This document shows positions 17,129 through 26,098 of a stretch of 33,171 bases of DNA, piece by piece (within the stretch, counting starts at the first letter, position 1; each line of letters begins with the position of its first letter). The stretch covers positions 1 to 33,171 of the forward strand of contig CACNRP010000009.1 of assembly GCA_902622955.1 (NCBI GenBank), read 5' to 3'. The notes under the pieces were generated by a model that searched no databases, was not told where the DNA came from, and saw nothing but the letters and a program-made list of their open reading frames with translations. Origin of the DNA: an uncultured Pelagibacteraceae bacterium (GTDB lineage Bacteria; Pseudomonadota; Alphaproteobacteria; Pelagibacterales; Pelagibacteraceae). The position numbers and the translations under genes are program-made.

Positions 17129-18585
17129 TGTTAGATATAACTAAACAGTCATTATCTGAGTTAGTAGAAAATATAAAAAATAAAAAACTTTCCTCAAGTG
17201 AAGCTACCAAAGCATTTGTTGAAAGATCAGAAAAATCAAAAGAATTAAATGCATATATAACTGAGGATTATGCAAATGCTTTAAATAAAGCAAAAACGTT
17301 TGATGAAAAACCTAATCTTGATCTAAAATTACCTGGTATTCCAATGGCTGTGAAAGATTTATTTTGTACAAAAGATTTAAGAACCACTGCAGGTAGTAAG
17401 ATTTTAAATAACTTTGTTCCAACTTATGAGTCGACAGTTACACAAAACATTTGGAATGAAGGAGCTATCCTAATGGGTAAATTAAATTGTGATGAATTTG
17501 CAATGGGTTCATCTAATGAAACTAGTTTTTTTGGTAATGTACAAAACCCAATTGATAAAAATTTAGTCCCAGGAGGATCATCTGGTGGATCTTCCTCTGC
17601 AGTAGCAGCTCAATTAACACCAATAACTATTGGAACAGATACAGGTGGATCTATAAGACAGCCTGCTTCATTTACAGGAACTGTTGGATTAAAACCCACT
17701 TATGGTAGTTGCTCTCGATATGGAATTGTAGCATTTGCATCATCTCTAGATCAAGCTGGGCCAATGGCGCAAAATGTTAAAGATTGTGCATTGTTACAGG
17801 AAGTTATCAGTACTTATGATGAAAAAGATTCTACATCAATAGACTTCAAAAGAAATGAGTACAGCAAAGAATTAACGAAAGATATTAAAGGTAAAAAAAT
17901 AGGAATACCTAAAGAATATAGAGTAGACGGCATGCCTAAGGAAATAGAGGACCTTTGGAAAAAAGGTATTGAATATGCAAAAGATTGTGGTGCTGAGATT
18001 ATAGATATATCTCTACCTCACACTAATTATGCACTACCAACTTATTACATAGTAGCACCAGCAGAGGCTTCATCTAATTTGGCCAGATACGACGGTGTTA
18101 AATATGGTTTTAGAGCAGAAGGGGAAAATCTTATTGATATGTATGAAAAAACAAGATCTGAAGGATTTGGTGCCGAAGTTCAAAGAAGAATAATGATTGG
18201 AACTTATGTTTTATCTTCAGGATATTATGATGCTTATTATCTTAAAGCTCAAAAGGTAAGAAAACTTATTAAAAATGATTTTGATGATGCATATAAAAAA
18301 GTAGATGCAATTCTAACCCCATCCACTCCAAGTTCAGCTTTTAAAATTGGAGAAAAAACAAATGATCCAGTCTCAATGTATTTAAACGATATTTTTACTG
18401 TTCCTGTAAATTTAGCAGGTTTACCTGGAATTTCTATACCTGCAGGCCATGATGCTAAAGGGTATCCATTAGGATTACAGATAATAGGTAAAGCCTTTGA
18501 TGAACAAAATATTTTAAACATTGCATATGCTATGGAAGAAAAAATTAATTTTAAAAATAATATTAATGATTGGTGGATTAAGTGA
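17128..18585 (+). CDS. gatA: Asp/Glu-tRNA(Asn/Gln) amidotransferase subunit A
   Basis: Amidase-signature subunit (485 aa) that releases ammonia from glutamine or asparagine and channels it to GatB. The Ser-cis-Ser-Lys catalytic triad is visible: Lys76 in [10 protein letters not shown], Ser151 in the GGSSGGSSS glycine/serine loop and the nucleophile Ser175 in [10 protein letters not shown]. The spacing matches known GatA (all about three residues earlier than in S. aureus GatA). Subunit-specific segments [14 protein letters not shown] and [14 protein letters not shown] distinguish it from generic amidases. Overlaps gatC by one base and gatB by four. Presence of gatCAB implies that at least Gln-tRNA is made by the indirect route. 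Confidence 0.97.
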   Translation: MLDITKQSLSELVENIKNKKLSSSEATKAFVERSEKSKELNAYITEDYANALNKAKTFDEKPNLDLKLPGIPMAVKDLFCTKDLRTTAGSKILNNFVPTYESTVTQNIWNEGAILMGKLNCDEFAMGSSNETSFFGNVQNPIDKNLVPGGSSGGSSSAVAAQLTPITIGTDTGGSIRQPASFTGTVGLKPTYGSCSRYGIVAFASSLDQAGPMAQNVKDCALLQEVISTYDEKDSTSIDFKRNEYSKELTKDIKGKKIGIPKEYRVDGMPKEIEDLWKKGIEYAKDCGAEIIDISLPHTNYALPTYYIVAPAEASSNLARYDGVKYGFRAEGENLIDMYEKTRSEGFGAEVQRRIMIGTYVLSSGYYDAYYLKAQKVRKLIKNDFDDAYKKVDAILTPSTPSSAFKIGEKTNDPVSMYLNDIFTVPVNLAGLPGISIPAGHDAKGYPLGLQIIGKAFDEQNILNIAYAMEEKINFKNNINDWWIK

Positions 18586-20045
18586 GTAAGAACAAATCTG
18601 AATATTTAATAAATAGACATGATAATCAATATGAAGTTGTTATTGGTTTGGAAGTTCATGCACAAGTTACATCGGCGTCGAAATTATTCTCAACATCAGC
18701 GACTAAATTTGGAGCTGAGCCAAATACTCAAGTAAGTCTAGTTGATGCAGCTTTTCCAGGAATGTTGCCAGTAATTAACGAGTATTGTGTAAAACAAGCT
18801 ATCAAAACAGGAATTGGTTTAAAAGCTAAAATCAATAAGAGATCTGTCTTTGATAGAAAAAATTATTTTTATGCCGACTTACCTCAGGGGTATCAAATCT
18901 CACAATTCAAAGATCCAATTGTAGGTGAGGGTAAAGTTATACTTGATATGCCAGATGGTCAAAAAGAGGTAGGTATAGAAAGATTACACTTGGAGCAAGA
19001 TGCAGGTAAAAGCATTCATGATCTAGATCCTAAAAATACATTTGTAGATTTAAATAGATCAGGTGTAGCTTTAATGGAAATTGTAAGTAAACCTGACCTA
19101 AGGTCTCCAGATGAAGTAAATGTATATATTAAAAAATTAAGATCTATTATGAGATATTTAGGTACTTGTGATGGAAACATGCAAGAAGGATCTTTAAGAG
19201 CAGATGTAAATATATCTGTTAGAAAAAAAGGTTCAAAAGAGTTTGGAACCAGATGTGAGATTAAAAATGTTAACTCAATAAAATTCATGCAGATGGCAAT
19301 TGAATATGAAGCTAATAGACAAGTTGATTTAATTGAGGATGGTCAAATGATTGATCAAGAAACAAGACTTTTTGATACTAAAAAAAATGAAACTAGATCA
19401 ATGAGATCAAAAGAGGATGCGCATGATTATAGATATTTTCCAGATCCAGACTTATTGCCATTAGAAGTTTCAGATGATTTTATTGAAAATTTAAAATCAG
19501 AAATTCCTGAGTTACCAGATGAAAAGAAAAAAAGATTTATAGAAAAATTCAAATTATCTCCTTACGAAGCAAACATTTTAGTTTCTGATATTGAAACATC
19601 AAATTACTTTGAAAACGTAATTAAGAAGTCTGATGTAAAACTTGCAACAAATTGGATAATTGGTGAATTATTTGCAGCGTTAAATGAAAAAAATTTAGAA
19701 ATAACTGAAAGCCCTATAAGCCCAGGCAATTTATCAAAATTAATCAATTTAATTAAAGATGGAACAATTTCTGGAAAAATTGCAAAAACAGTTTTCGAAC
19801 AAATGATGGAAGGCGACAAAGATCCTAAGAAAATTGTTGAAGAAAAAGGTTTAAAACAAGAGAGTGATCCAAAAGCACTTGAGGCACTGATAGATAAGGT
19901 TATTGATGATAACAGAGACAAAGCTATCGAATATAATTCAGGTAAAGTTAAATTATTTGGTTTCTTTGTAGGTCAAGTAATGAAAGTTTCTGGTGGAAAA
20001 GCAAATCCTCAATTAGTTAATGAGATTTTAAAGAAAAAACTTTAG
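18582..20045 (+). CDS. gatB: Asp/Glu-tRNA(Asn/Gln) amidotransferase subunit B
   Basis: Kinase/transamidase subunit (487 aa) that phosphorylates the Glu/Asp on the misacylated tRNA and amidates it using ammonia from GatA. Family motifs: [21 protein letters not shown] near residues 18-38, [34 protein letters not shown] and [17 protein letters not shown], followed by DANVSVR-like RADVNISVR, and the [14 protein letters not shown] segment. The C-terminal tRNA-binding YqeY-like tail (about 330-485) is complete. Starts with GTG inside the end of gatA (GTGA overlap), so translation is coupled. Full length, no defects seen. Confidence 0.97.
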   Translation: MSKNKSEYLINRHDNQYEVVIGLEVHAQVTSASKLFSTSATKFGAEPNTQVSLVDAAFPGMLPVINEYCVKQAIKTGIGLKAKINKRSVFDRKNYFYADLPQGYQISQFKDPIVGEGKVILDMPDGQKEVGIERLHLEQDAGKSIHDLDPKNTFVDLNRSGVALMEIVSKPDLRSPDEVNVYIKKLRSIMRYLGTCDGNMQEGSLRADVNISVRKKGSKEFGTRCEIKNVNSIKFMQMAIEYEANRQVDLIEDGQMIDQETRLFDTKKNETRSMRSKEDAHDYRYFPDPDLLPLEVSDDFIENLKSEIPELPDEKKKRFIEKFKLSPYEANILVSDIETSNYFENVIKKSDVKLATNWIIGELFAALNEKNLEITESPISPGNLSKLINLIKDGTISGKIAKTVFEQMMEGDKDPKKIVEEKGLKQESDPKALEALIDKVIDDNRDKAIEYNSGKVKLFGFFVGQVMKVSGGKANPQLVNEILKKKL

Positions 20046-20050
20046 AATTT

Positions 20051-20701
20051 ATGGGTTCAGACCTAAATATAACTAAAGAACTCCAAGAGTATATTTTAAG
20101 TCATGGATTTAATTTACATCCAGTCCAAAAAGAAATAATTGATTACAACACATCTCTTGGTGATATCAAAAGAATGCAAATCTCAATTTCACAAAGTCAA
20201 TTTCTGCATTTAATTATAAAAATTTCACATACCAAAAAAGTTTTAGAGATAGGTACTTTTACAGGATTAAGTACTTTATCTATGGCTTTGGCATTATCAG
20301 ATGATGGCAAAATAATTGCTTTAGATAAAAATGAAGAAACTAATAAAGTTGCAACAGATTTTTTTAAAAAAGCGAATCAAGACCATAAAATAAAAACGTT
20401 AATTAAACCTGCTTTAGAAAGTTTAGATGAAATTAAAAATGAAAAATTTGATTTAGTTTTTATCGATGCTGATAAAATGAATTATATTGAATACTATGAA
20501 CGTTCTTTAGAATTATTGAATAAAAATGGTCTAATAATCATTGATAATGTTTTATGGTATGGAGGAGTTGTTAATGAAAACAATAATGATAAATTTACTA
20601 AAAATATTAAAGATTTTAATAATCATATTTCAAAGGATACAAGGGTCGAAAAGTTAATAATTCCGCTTGGTGATGGAATGACTGTTTGTAGAAAATTATA
20701 A
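20051..20701 (+). CDS. Class I SAM-dependent O-methyltransferase (caffeoyl-CoA OMT / Methyltransf_3 type)
   Basis: Small cation-dependent O-methyltransferase fold (216 aa). The SAM-binding motif VLEIGTFTGLSTLSMALAL begins near residue 62. The acidic motif IIALDKNEE and the metal/catalytic region DLVFIDADKMNYIEYYE are present, followed by GLIIIDNVLWYGGVV; the Asp and Asn residues in these correspond to metal ligands of the family. Bacterial members act on diverse catechol-like or tRNA hydroxyuridine substrates; TrmR, which methylates 5-hydroxyuridine in tRNA of Bacillus, belongs to this family. Because the next gene, overlapping by one base, is trhO (which makes 5-hydroxyuridine-34), a tRNA role is an attractive inference. 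Starts five bases after gatB. Confidence 0.85.
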   Translation: MGSDLNITKELQEYILSHGFNLHPVQKEIIDYNTSLGDIKRMQISISQSQFLHLIIKISHTKKVLEIGTFTGLSTLSMALALSDDGKIIALDKNEETNKVATDFFKKANQDHKIKTLIKPALESLDEIKNEKFDLVFIDADKMNYIEYYERSLELLNKNGLIIIDNVLWYGGVVNENNNDKFTKNIKDFNNHISKDTRVEKLIIPLGDGMTVCRKL

Positions 20702-21609
20702 TGTTTGAGGTAGTTGGTTTTTATAAATTTGTTAAAATTTCTTATCTGAAAAAAAATAAAAAAAATTTATTTGAAACTTTAAAAAAGAAAAGTATTAGAG
20801 GTACGATAATAATTTCTAAAGAAGGAGTAAATGGAACTATTTCTGGTAAATCTGCAGACATTAAATTCACTATTAATAATTTAAAAAGAACTCTTAAATT
20901 TAAAGAATTTAACAGCAGTAATATCTCTAAAAGCTCATTTCAACCATTTCACAAACCTAAAGTTAAAATTAAAAATGAAGTTGTTCCTATGAATTTAACT
21001 TTAGATAAAAGAATAAAGAAAAAAGATAGCCATGTAGATCCAAACAAATGGAATAAGCTGATAAAAGAAAAGTCTACTGTTCTAATAGATGCGAGAAAAC
21101 CATTTGAATACGATGTTGGAACATTTAAGGGAGCAATCAATCCTGATGTTGATAACTTTAGAGATTTTCCAAGATATCTAAAAAAATTAAAAAAAAATCA
21201 ACCTATAGCTATGTTTTGTACTGGTGGAATTCGTTGTGAAAAGGCATCTGTATATTTGGAAAAAAAAGGTTTTAATAACATTTATCAGTTAAATGGTGGA
21301 ATTTTAAATTATCTAAAAAAAACTAATAAGAAAAAAAGTTTGTGGAAAGGTGAATGCTTTGTTTTTGATAACAGGATTAGTTTAAAACATGGTCTAAAAG
21401 TTGGTTCTTACTCAATCTGTAGCGGTTGTAGGAAACCAATATCTCGTAAGGATAAAAAATCAAAAAAGTATGAAGAGGGTGTTTCATGTCCCAATTGTCA
21501 CGATAACCTAACAGAAAATCAAAAATCACGTTTTAGAATGAGACAAAGTCAGATATACAAAGCGAAGCAATCTGGAAAAAAACATATTTTTCAAAAAGAA
21601 TTTAAATAA
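20701..21609 (+). CDS. trhO: tRNA uridine(34) hydroxylase, rhodanese-fold
   Basis: TrhO (YceA) hydroxylates uridine-34 of certain tRNAs to 5-hydroxyuridine using O2. The 302 aa protein has the N-terminal YceA domain (about 1-95, with GTIIISKEGVNGTISG). A rhodanese domain (about 115-215) carries the active loop MFCTGGIRCEKA and the key Cys179, the same number as in E. coli. The C-terminal region has Cys pairs CSGCRKPIS and CPNCH that resemble a zinc-binding unit common in this family. Starts on the last base of the preceding O-methyltransferase stop. The two genes could form a wobble-uridine hydroxylation and methylation pair. Confidence 0.9.
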   Translation: MFEVVGFYKFVKISYLKKNKKNLFETLKKKSIRGTIIISKEGVNGTISGKSADIKFTINNLKRTLKFKEFNSSNISKSSFQPFHKPKVKIKNEVVPMNLTLDKRIKKKDSHVDPNKWNKLIKEKSTVLIDARKPFEYDVGTFKGAINPDVDNFRDFPRYLKKLKKNQPIAMFCTGGIRCEKASVYLEKKGFNNIYQLNGGILNYLKKTNKKKSLWKGECFVFDNRISLKHGLKVGSYSICSGCRKPISRKDKKSKKYEEGVSCPNCHDNLTENQKSRFRMRQSQIYKAKQSGKKHIFQKEFK

Positions 21610-21617
21610 GGAACGTT

Positions 21618-22988
21618 TTGTCTACATCAATAAAATTAACAAAAGATCCAATTTGGTTTTTATTAAGAAGGGTGACAATACCAGCGAGTGTTGGATCGTT
21701 ATTCCAAACTTTTTACAATTTAGTTGACACATGGTTTGCTGGCAAAATTTCAGCTGAAGCAATTGGTGCGATATCTAAGTCTTTTCCAATATATTTTACA
21801 ATTATAGCAGTTGGTGTTGGTTTAGGAGCAGCCACAAATACTTTAATTGGTAACTCAATAGGTGAAAAAAAAGAGAGGATTGCTTCAATGTATGTTGCTC
21901 AATCCTTAATCTTTGCATTAGTAATTTCAATATTAGTAACTTTATTTGGTTTGAATGTATCTAACTACCTTTTAGAGGTAATGGGGTCAGATACTAATGG
22001 TATTATATTAACGAGAGAATATTTAGATATTATTTTTTATGGAACTTTTATTGTTTTAATACAAATTTCACTTAACGGAACATTAAATGCTCAGGGCGAC
22101 ACTAAAAGTTATAGAAATGTTTTAATATTTAGTTTTTTTCTTAATATTTTTTTAAACCCTCTATTCATATGGGGTTACGGATTTATACCTGCTTTTGGTA
22201 TAGCTGGTCTCGCAATAGCTACAGTAATTTCACAATTAATTGGAACAATTTATTTAGCTTATAAAGTTAATAATTCTAAAATTAGAGAATATCTAAAAGC
22301 AAAATGTTTTATCCCTAAATTTGATTATTTAAATCAAATAACATTTCAGGCAGTCCCAGTAATGTTTAGTATGTTATTTATTGGAGTTGGTATATTTAAC
22401 ATCTTGTATTTTATTGGTCAGTTTGGTGATTTAGCTGTTGCTGGTTATGGTGCAGCTTTAAGAGTAGAACAAGTTTTTTTACTTCCAGTTATAGCATTAA
22501 ATACTGCTGTACTTTCAATTGGTGGTCAAAATTATGGTGCTAAAGCTTATAATAGAATAAGAGAACTCTATACCAAGGCACTTTTATTTGGGGCTTCCTT
22601 TATGATTATTGCTGGAATAATAATTTTTTTTGGTGCAGAATTTTTTGTTTCTTTATTTACTGATAACCAGGAAGCAGTCACTAGTGGTATTATTTATTTA
22701 AAAGTTGCAGCATTAATTGGACCAATTTATCCAGTATTCTTTATTACCACAGCTGTATTTCAAGCAGTTAAGAAACCTCTTTATAGTCTTTATTTAAGCA
22801 TCCTTAGATTAACTGCATTTCCGTTTCTAAGCTTATGGTATGTAATTAATATTAGAAGTGGTGATTATGAGGACATATTTTATACAATAATGGTTACAAA
22901 TTGGGTGATGGGGATTGTTGTTTTAATATTTATTGGTTATTTTTTAAATAATGTATTTAAACAAAATAAATCTATTTTTAGTTATTAG
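21618..22988 (+). CDS. MATE-family multidrug/organic-cation efflux transporter
   Basis: Inner-membrane antiporter (456 aa) with twelve hydrophobic segments in two homologous halves of six, as usual for MATE proteins. Segments PASVGSLFQTFYNLVDTWFAGKIS, TFQAVPVMFSMLFIGVG and AVLSIGGQNYGAKAYNR match the family in order. The substrate cannot be read from sequence; NorM and DinF subfamilies are both possible. It starts with TTG at 21618, and an AAGGA Shine-Dalgarno at 21608-21612 sits five bases upstream. The ribosome-binding site decides this start, since no good ATG lies near the family N-terminus. Eight bases after trhO, so probably the distal gene of the gatCAB unit. Confidence 0.9.
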   Translation: MSTSIKLTKDPIWFLLRRVTIPASVGSLFQTFYNLVDTWFAGKISAEAIGAISKSFPIYFTIIAVGVGLGAATNTLIGNSIGEKKERIASMYVAQSLIFALVISILVTLFGLNVSNYLLEVMGSDTNGIILTREYLDIIFYGTFIVLIQISLNGTLNAQGDTKSYRNVLIFSFFLNIFLNPLFIWGYGFIPAFGIAGLAIATVISQLIGTIYLAYKVNNSKIREYLKAKCFIPKFDYLNQITFQAVPVMFSMLFIGVGIFNILYFIGQFGDLAVAGYGAALRVEQVFLLPVIALNTAVLSIGGQNYGAKAYNRIRELYTKALLFGASFMIIAGIIIFFGAEFFVSLFTDNQEAVTSGIIYLKVAALIGPIYPVFFITTAVFQAVKKPLYSLYLSILRLTAFPFLSLWYVINIRSGDYEDIFYTIMVTNWVMGIVVLIFIGYFLNNVFKQNKSIFSY

Positions 22989-23054
22989 TATCTGTCTAAT
23001 ATTTTTTTTAACTTATGAATATGCAAAACCGATATTATAAAAAAAAAAATTAAA

Positions 23055-23777
23055 ATGAAAGAGTTAAAAAACTGGGATAATAAAACATGGTTATCATCAA
23101 AAAGGTACATAAATTCTTTTAATTCATTTTTACTAAAAAAAAAAAGATTAAATAAGAAATCTAAAATTTTGGATATAGGCTGTGGAAGAGGGAAAATCTT
23201 TGGATTTTTATCTAGAAAATTAAAATTATCTAATAAACCAATAGGGATTGATCCAGTAACCCATAAAGATGTTGACAAATCAATAGAATTTATAAATGAA
23301 GATATTTTTGAATTTTTTAAAACTAATCATAGTAAATTTGATTTAATAATGATTAAACAAACACTTCATTTTTTTAATAAAATCAAAAGAAAAAAGTTAA
23401 TAAAAATTTGTAAAGAACGTTTAAAAAAAAATGGGGTATTATTAATCTTTTCTTTAATTACTTTAAATAATGAAATTCCTTGTTTTAGTAAAATGAAAAA
23501 AAAACTTAAAAGAGGACTTAAAAGAGATTCAATTATGCTTCGGCATGCATCTAGGATGTTAAAAAATAATCAAATAGATAAATTTAAATTTAAAGTTTCA
23601 ATAACAAAAAAAAAATATATTCAAATGTTAAAAGAAAGATATATTTCTTGTCTTATAAACTTAAGTAAAGTTGAAATTAACAAAGGTATAAAGGAAATTA
23701 ATAAAACATATTCCAATAACATCTTTTTTGATGATGTTCTAATTTGTATTAAATTTAAGAATCTATATAATGAATAA
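23055..23777 (+). CDS. Orphan class I SAM-dependent methyltransferase, Lys-rich
   Basis: Unassigned 240 aa methyltransferase. The SAM-binding glycine loop ILDIGCGRGKIFGFL is near residues 39-53. An acidic residue after the next strand follows (PIGIDPVTHKD), then INEDIFEFF and DLIMIKQTLHFF as motifs II/III. The C-terminal half is not recognisable and is very rich in Lys, Asn and Ile. The gene lies 66 bases after the MATE gene, with only weak promoter-like sequences between, and ends before an AT-rich hairpin. Base use is more AT-skewed than in gatCAB, which with its solitary position suggests an accessory gene, perhaps acting on a surface lipid or sugar. The opposite-strand open frame at 22985-23278 is a shadow. 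Confidence 0.75.
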   Translation: MKELKNWDNKTWLSSKRYINSFNSFLLKKKRLNKKSKILDIGCGRGKIFGFLSRKLKLSNKPIGIDPVTHKDVDKSIEFINEDIFEFFKTNHSKFDLIMIKQTLHFFNKIKRKKLIKICKERLKKNGVLLIFSLITLNNEIPCFSKMKKKLKRGLKRDSIMLRHASRMLKNNQIDKFKFKVSITKKKYIQMLKERYISCLINLSKVEINKGIKEINKTYSNNIFFDDVLICIKFKNLYNE

Positions 23778-23796
23778 CTTTATTAAATAATTTCTT

Positions 23797-23821
23797 ATGA
23801 TTAATTTTTTAATCATTTTTA
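23797..23821 (+). terminator. AT-rich intrinsic terminator-like hairpin
   Basis: ATGATTAA (23797-23804) and TTAATCAT (23809-23816) form a perfect 8-bp inverted repeat around a TTTT loop, followed by a run of T. It is 19 bases after the methyltransferase stop and overlaps the stop codon of the convergent permease. The stem has a single G-C pair, so it is thermodynamically weak. Its position between two convergent genes supports a terminator role for the + strand unit. Confidence 0.4.
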
Positions 23822-24540
23822 AGTTTTTTTTCTAATTTTCTAACAAAGTAAGAAACAATTAATATTAGTATTAAATATTCTAAAATTAAAAAAGTATAGA
23901 TTTCTAAAGGCCTATAAGTAGTAACAACTAATTCATTAGCTTTTCTTGTTAAATCGCCGATACCAATTATTGAAACTAAAGACGACATTTTTAACACATA
24001 AACAAATTGGTTTCCAATAGCTGGTAAAATGTTTTTTATTGCCTGAGGTAGAATTACTAATCTTAATCTTTTAAAGAAATTTAAACCTAATGAACTACCG
24101 GCTTCCCATTGTGCTTTTTTAATTGAATTAATACCCGCTCTAAAAATTTCAGCTTGAAAAGCACTTTCACTTATTGCTAAGGCTATTATACCAGAAACAA
24201 ATGGACTAAAGCTTAAACCTGTCATTATGGGCAAACCATAGTAAATCCATAAGATCAAGACCAATAAAGGGATTGCTCTGACAATTTCTACATAAACAAT
24301 ATTAATATAAGTTAAAATTTTATTTTTTGCTAAGGAAGGAATTGCAACTATCAAACCTATTATCATTGATATAACGATTGAAACTAATGAAATATAAATA
24401 GTTGTTGTTAAACCACTCAATAAAAATTTTAAGTTTGTTAAACCTTCAAAATTATTTGGAGATAAAATTAACCAATTCAACTCATTTTTACCACATGAGT
24501 TTAAAGGTAATAATATAAGTAAAAAAAAAAATTTTTTCAC
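23809..24540 (-). CDS. Polar amino-acid-type ABC transporter permease with lipobox-like N-terminus
   Basis: Inner-membrane permease of the HisMQ/GlnP type (243 aa). Membrane segments start near residue 38 (GLTTTIYISLVSIVISMIIG). The ABC-contact EAA loop is EAGSSLGLNFFKRLRLVILPQ near 146-166. The first 20 residues are unusual: a short basic start, a hydrophobic stretch and LNSC, resembling a lipoprotein signal with Cys17 as the candidate lipidated residue, followed by a polar GKNELN segment before the usual first permease region. The partner binding protein is 40 bases upstream on the same strand. No second permease and no ATPase follow: the gene ends at the convergent methyltransferase terminator. 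Exact amino-acid specificity is unknown. Confidence 0.88.
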   Translation of the reverse strand: MKKFFFLLILLPLNSCGKNELNWLILSPNNFEGLTNLKFLLSGLTTTIYISLVSIVISMIIGLIVAIPSLAKNKILTYINIVYVEIVRAIPLLVLILWIYYGLPIMTGLSFSPFVSGIIALAISESAFQAEIFRAGINSIKKAQWEAGSSLGLNFFKRLRLVILPQAIKNILPAIGNQFVYVLKMSSLVSIIGIGDLTRKANELVVTTYRPLEIYTFLILEYLILILIVSYFVRKLEKKLKND

Positions 24541-24580
24541 TTTTTGATTTATAAAGAATTAAAAATTAATTACTAATTGA

Positions 24581-25351
24581 TTATAAGCTTTTTAAATTAT
24601 ATTTCGCCAATAACTCTTTAAAAAAACCAGATGATTTTTTCTTTTTAATCCAGTCGTTAACATAATTGTTCCATTTGCTATCACCTTTTGAGACCATCAT
24701 TGCCAAAAAAGCAGGATTTTTCTCCCCATCAGGAACTATAGCTAATTGAGGATATTTGATAACTAATTTATTTGCTTCGGTTGAGCTAGTAATGTTTCCA
24801 TCTGCTCTTCCAGCTAAAACTTCTTGAAAATCTCTAGCAGGTGCCTCTACAGAATTTAATTTAGATTTTGGAAAAAACTCCTTAGCCTTTTCTTCCTGTG
24901 AAGTTCCAAGTGTTGTAGCAATAGTTACACTAGAACTGTTAAGTGAGTCCCAAGTTGAAAATTTTTTTAAGTTTTTTTTTAAAACTAATGGAACTGTACC
25001 ATATTTGTAATAAGTGTCTGTAAATCCTGCAACTTCCGCTCTTTTTGGTGTTTTTGTTACACTAGTAGAAATATCATACCTGTTTGACGTAATGCCAGAA
25101 ACAATAGTTTTCCACTCAGCAGGTACAAATTCAACTTTAACACCCATATCTTTAGCTAGCTCATTCATTACATCTATATCAAATCCTTTATATTTATTTG
25201 TTGAAGGATCTTTCATAGTCATGGGATCCCAATCTCCGGTTGTTCCGACTTTAAGAATTCCTGATGATAGGATTTTATCTAAATTTGACTCTGCGTGAAG
25301 AGACAAGGGCAAAAGTGCAAAAAGCACTACAATAAATAATTTTTTCATCAT
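24581..25351 (-). CDS. Periplasmic amino-acid-type solute-binding protein
   Basis: ABC extracellular solute-binding protein, family 3 (256 aa). A signal peptide ends near LHA at residue 20. The mature protein opens with [20 protein letters not shown] and continues with [34 protein letters not shown], the classic two-lobe periplasmic binding fold. The [14 protein letters not shown] segment is in the C-terminal lobe. The GDWDPMT opening also resembles cyclohexadienyl dehydratase-like members of this fold, so an enzymatic role is a lesser possibility. First gene of a two-gene minus-strand unit with the permease. Its start lies 31 bases downstream of a decayed soxG 3' end. Two adjacent ATGs exist (25351, 25348); the choice does not matter for the product. 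Confidence 0.9.
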   Translation of the reverse strand: MMKKLFIVVLFALLPLSLHAESNLDKILSSGILKVGTTGDWDPMTMKDPSTNKYKGFDIDVMNELAKDMGVKVEFVPAEWKTIVSGITSNRYDISTSVTKTPKRAEVAGFTDTYYKYGTVPLVLKKNLKKFSTWDSLNSSSVTIATTLGTSQEEKAKEFFPKSKLNSVEAPARDFQEVLAGRADGNITSSTEANKLVIKYPQLAIVPDGEKNPAFLAMMVSKGDSKWNNYVNDWIKKKKSSGFFKELLAKYNLKSL

Positions 25352-25382
25352 TTATAATAACGTATAAAAATAATAATTGAGA

Positions 25383-25475
25383 CTATAATCTTGACGCACT
25401 GTCTTCAATCAAAGACCAAAGATGTTCAGTAAAAGATCTTCTGACATATAGGTTTTCTACATTAGTATATAGGAT
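25383..25475 (-). pseudogene. soxG: Remnant of a soxG 3' end
   Basis: Reading the minus strand, this stretch encodes NLYVRRSFTEHLWSLIED then SASRL and a TAG stop. Intact SoxG ends NLFVRRSFAEHLCSWIED, CSSRL, stop: 18 of the last 23 residues are identical, with no gaps. Upstream residues ILYTNVE weakly match ILHNKDENIV, then homology fades and an in-frame TGA appears a little further on. There is no start codon or room for the rest of the protein, so it is a fragment. It lies in the same orientation as intact soxG and directly upstream of the binding-protein gene. Homology is seen directly; the origin by duplication or recombination is inferred. Confidence 0.88.
25401..25442 (-). repeat. Direct repeat copy A (soxG 3' end fragment)
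   Basis: Over 42 bases this copy matches 27420-27461 at 37 positions without gaps, the best-conserved part of the soxG duplication. Same orientation as copy B. The copies are about 2.0 kb apart and bracket the nuclease and serine-hydrolase genes. Confidence 0.85.
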
Positions 25476-25564
25476 ATATTTTAATGGTTGATATCATTAA
25501 AATTACTGTTTTAAGTTAAATATTATATTAAACATAAATTAGTTAATGTTTGATATTTTTAATT

Positions 25565-26095
25565 ATGTTTTTTACAAAAAGGAAAGCGATAATTTTAATT
25601 ATAATTTGTTCAATTTTTTTTATCCTAACATATAAAGATGTTAGTTCTGAAGAGATTAAAGAAATTTCTGGAAATGCTCAAATTATTGATGGTGATACAA
25701 TAAAAATAAATTCAAAAAAAATCAGATTATATGGAATTGATGCACCTGAATTCAAGCAAATGTGTAAAAAACCATATCTAACAATAATTTTTTTTACTTT
25801 TACTAAAGATTATCCATGTGGAAAAATTTCAACTCAAAAATTACAAAAAAAAATAAACAACAAAGTAATAACTTGTAAAATTTTGGATGTTGACAGATAT
25901 AAAAGATTAATTGGAGAGTGCTATAAAAGAAATTTAAATCTGAATTCTTGGCTAGTTTCAAACGGTTATGCAGTAGCTTATAGAAAATACTCAAAAAAAT
26001 ATATATCAAACGAAATTAATGCTAAAAATGAAAAAAAAGGCCTTTGGCAAGGTAAATTTGAAATGCCGTGGGACTTTAGAAGAAAAAAAAGGTAA
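25565..26095 (+). CDS. Secreted or membrane-anchored SNase-like (thermonuclease-family) nuclease
   Basis: Staphylococcal-nuclease fold enzyme (176 aa from the ATG at 25565). A TTG at 25550 would add five residues before the basic signal sequence and is less likely. A hydrophobic N-terminal segment (about residues 8-22) directs export or anchors it. Active-site residues are all present: Asp42/Asp44 (IDGDT), Arg54 and Asp59-Glu62 (IRLYGIDAPE), and Arg114 (DRYKRLIGEC). These correspond to D19/D21, R35, D40/E43 and R87 of the model nuclease. An insert with two extra Cys (CKKPY ... YPCGK) follows the first half. Likely degrades extracellular or periplasmic nucleic acid. Three bases separate it from the serine-hydrolase gene, so the two form an operon. 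Confidence 0.88.
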   Translation: MFFTKRKAIILIIICSIFFILTYKDVSSEEIKEISGNAQIIDGDTIKINSKKIRLYGIDAPEFKQMCKKPYLTIIFFTFTKDYPCGKISTQKLQKKINNKVITCKILDVDRYKRLIGECYKRNLNLNSWLVSNGYAVAYRKYSKKYISNEINAKNEKKGLWQGKFEMPWDFRRKKR

Positions 26096-26098
26096 GTT

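Larger units (their letters stand above)
25352..25564. other. Longest gene-free stretch, holding a soxG remnant
   Basis: The 213 bases between the divergent binding-protein and nuclease genes contain the decayed soxG 3' end (25383-25475, described separately). The rest is very AT-rich. Promoters for both flanking genes must lie here, but I see no confident -35/-10 pair on either strand. TTGATA at 25488 and TATTAT at 25521 are too far apart. No RNA gene, riboswitch-like structure or repeat other than the soxG copy was seen. Confidence 0.6.

Noticed and set aside
19604-19921. Minus-strand open frame inside gatB
   Set aside because: Covered by intact gatB coding sequence with conserved motifs; Ser/Leu-rich shadow frame.
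22985-23278. Minus-strand open frame overlapping the orphan methyltransferase
   Set aside because: The plus-strand frame contains a real SAM-binding motif; the minus-strand product has no family features.
25014-25298. Plus-strand open frame inside the solute-binding protein gene
   Set aside because: Opposite-strand shadow of a binding protein with signal peptide and conserved fold.
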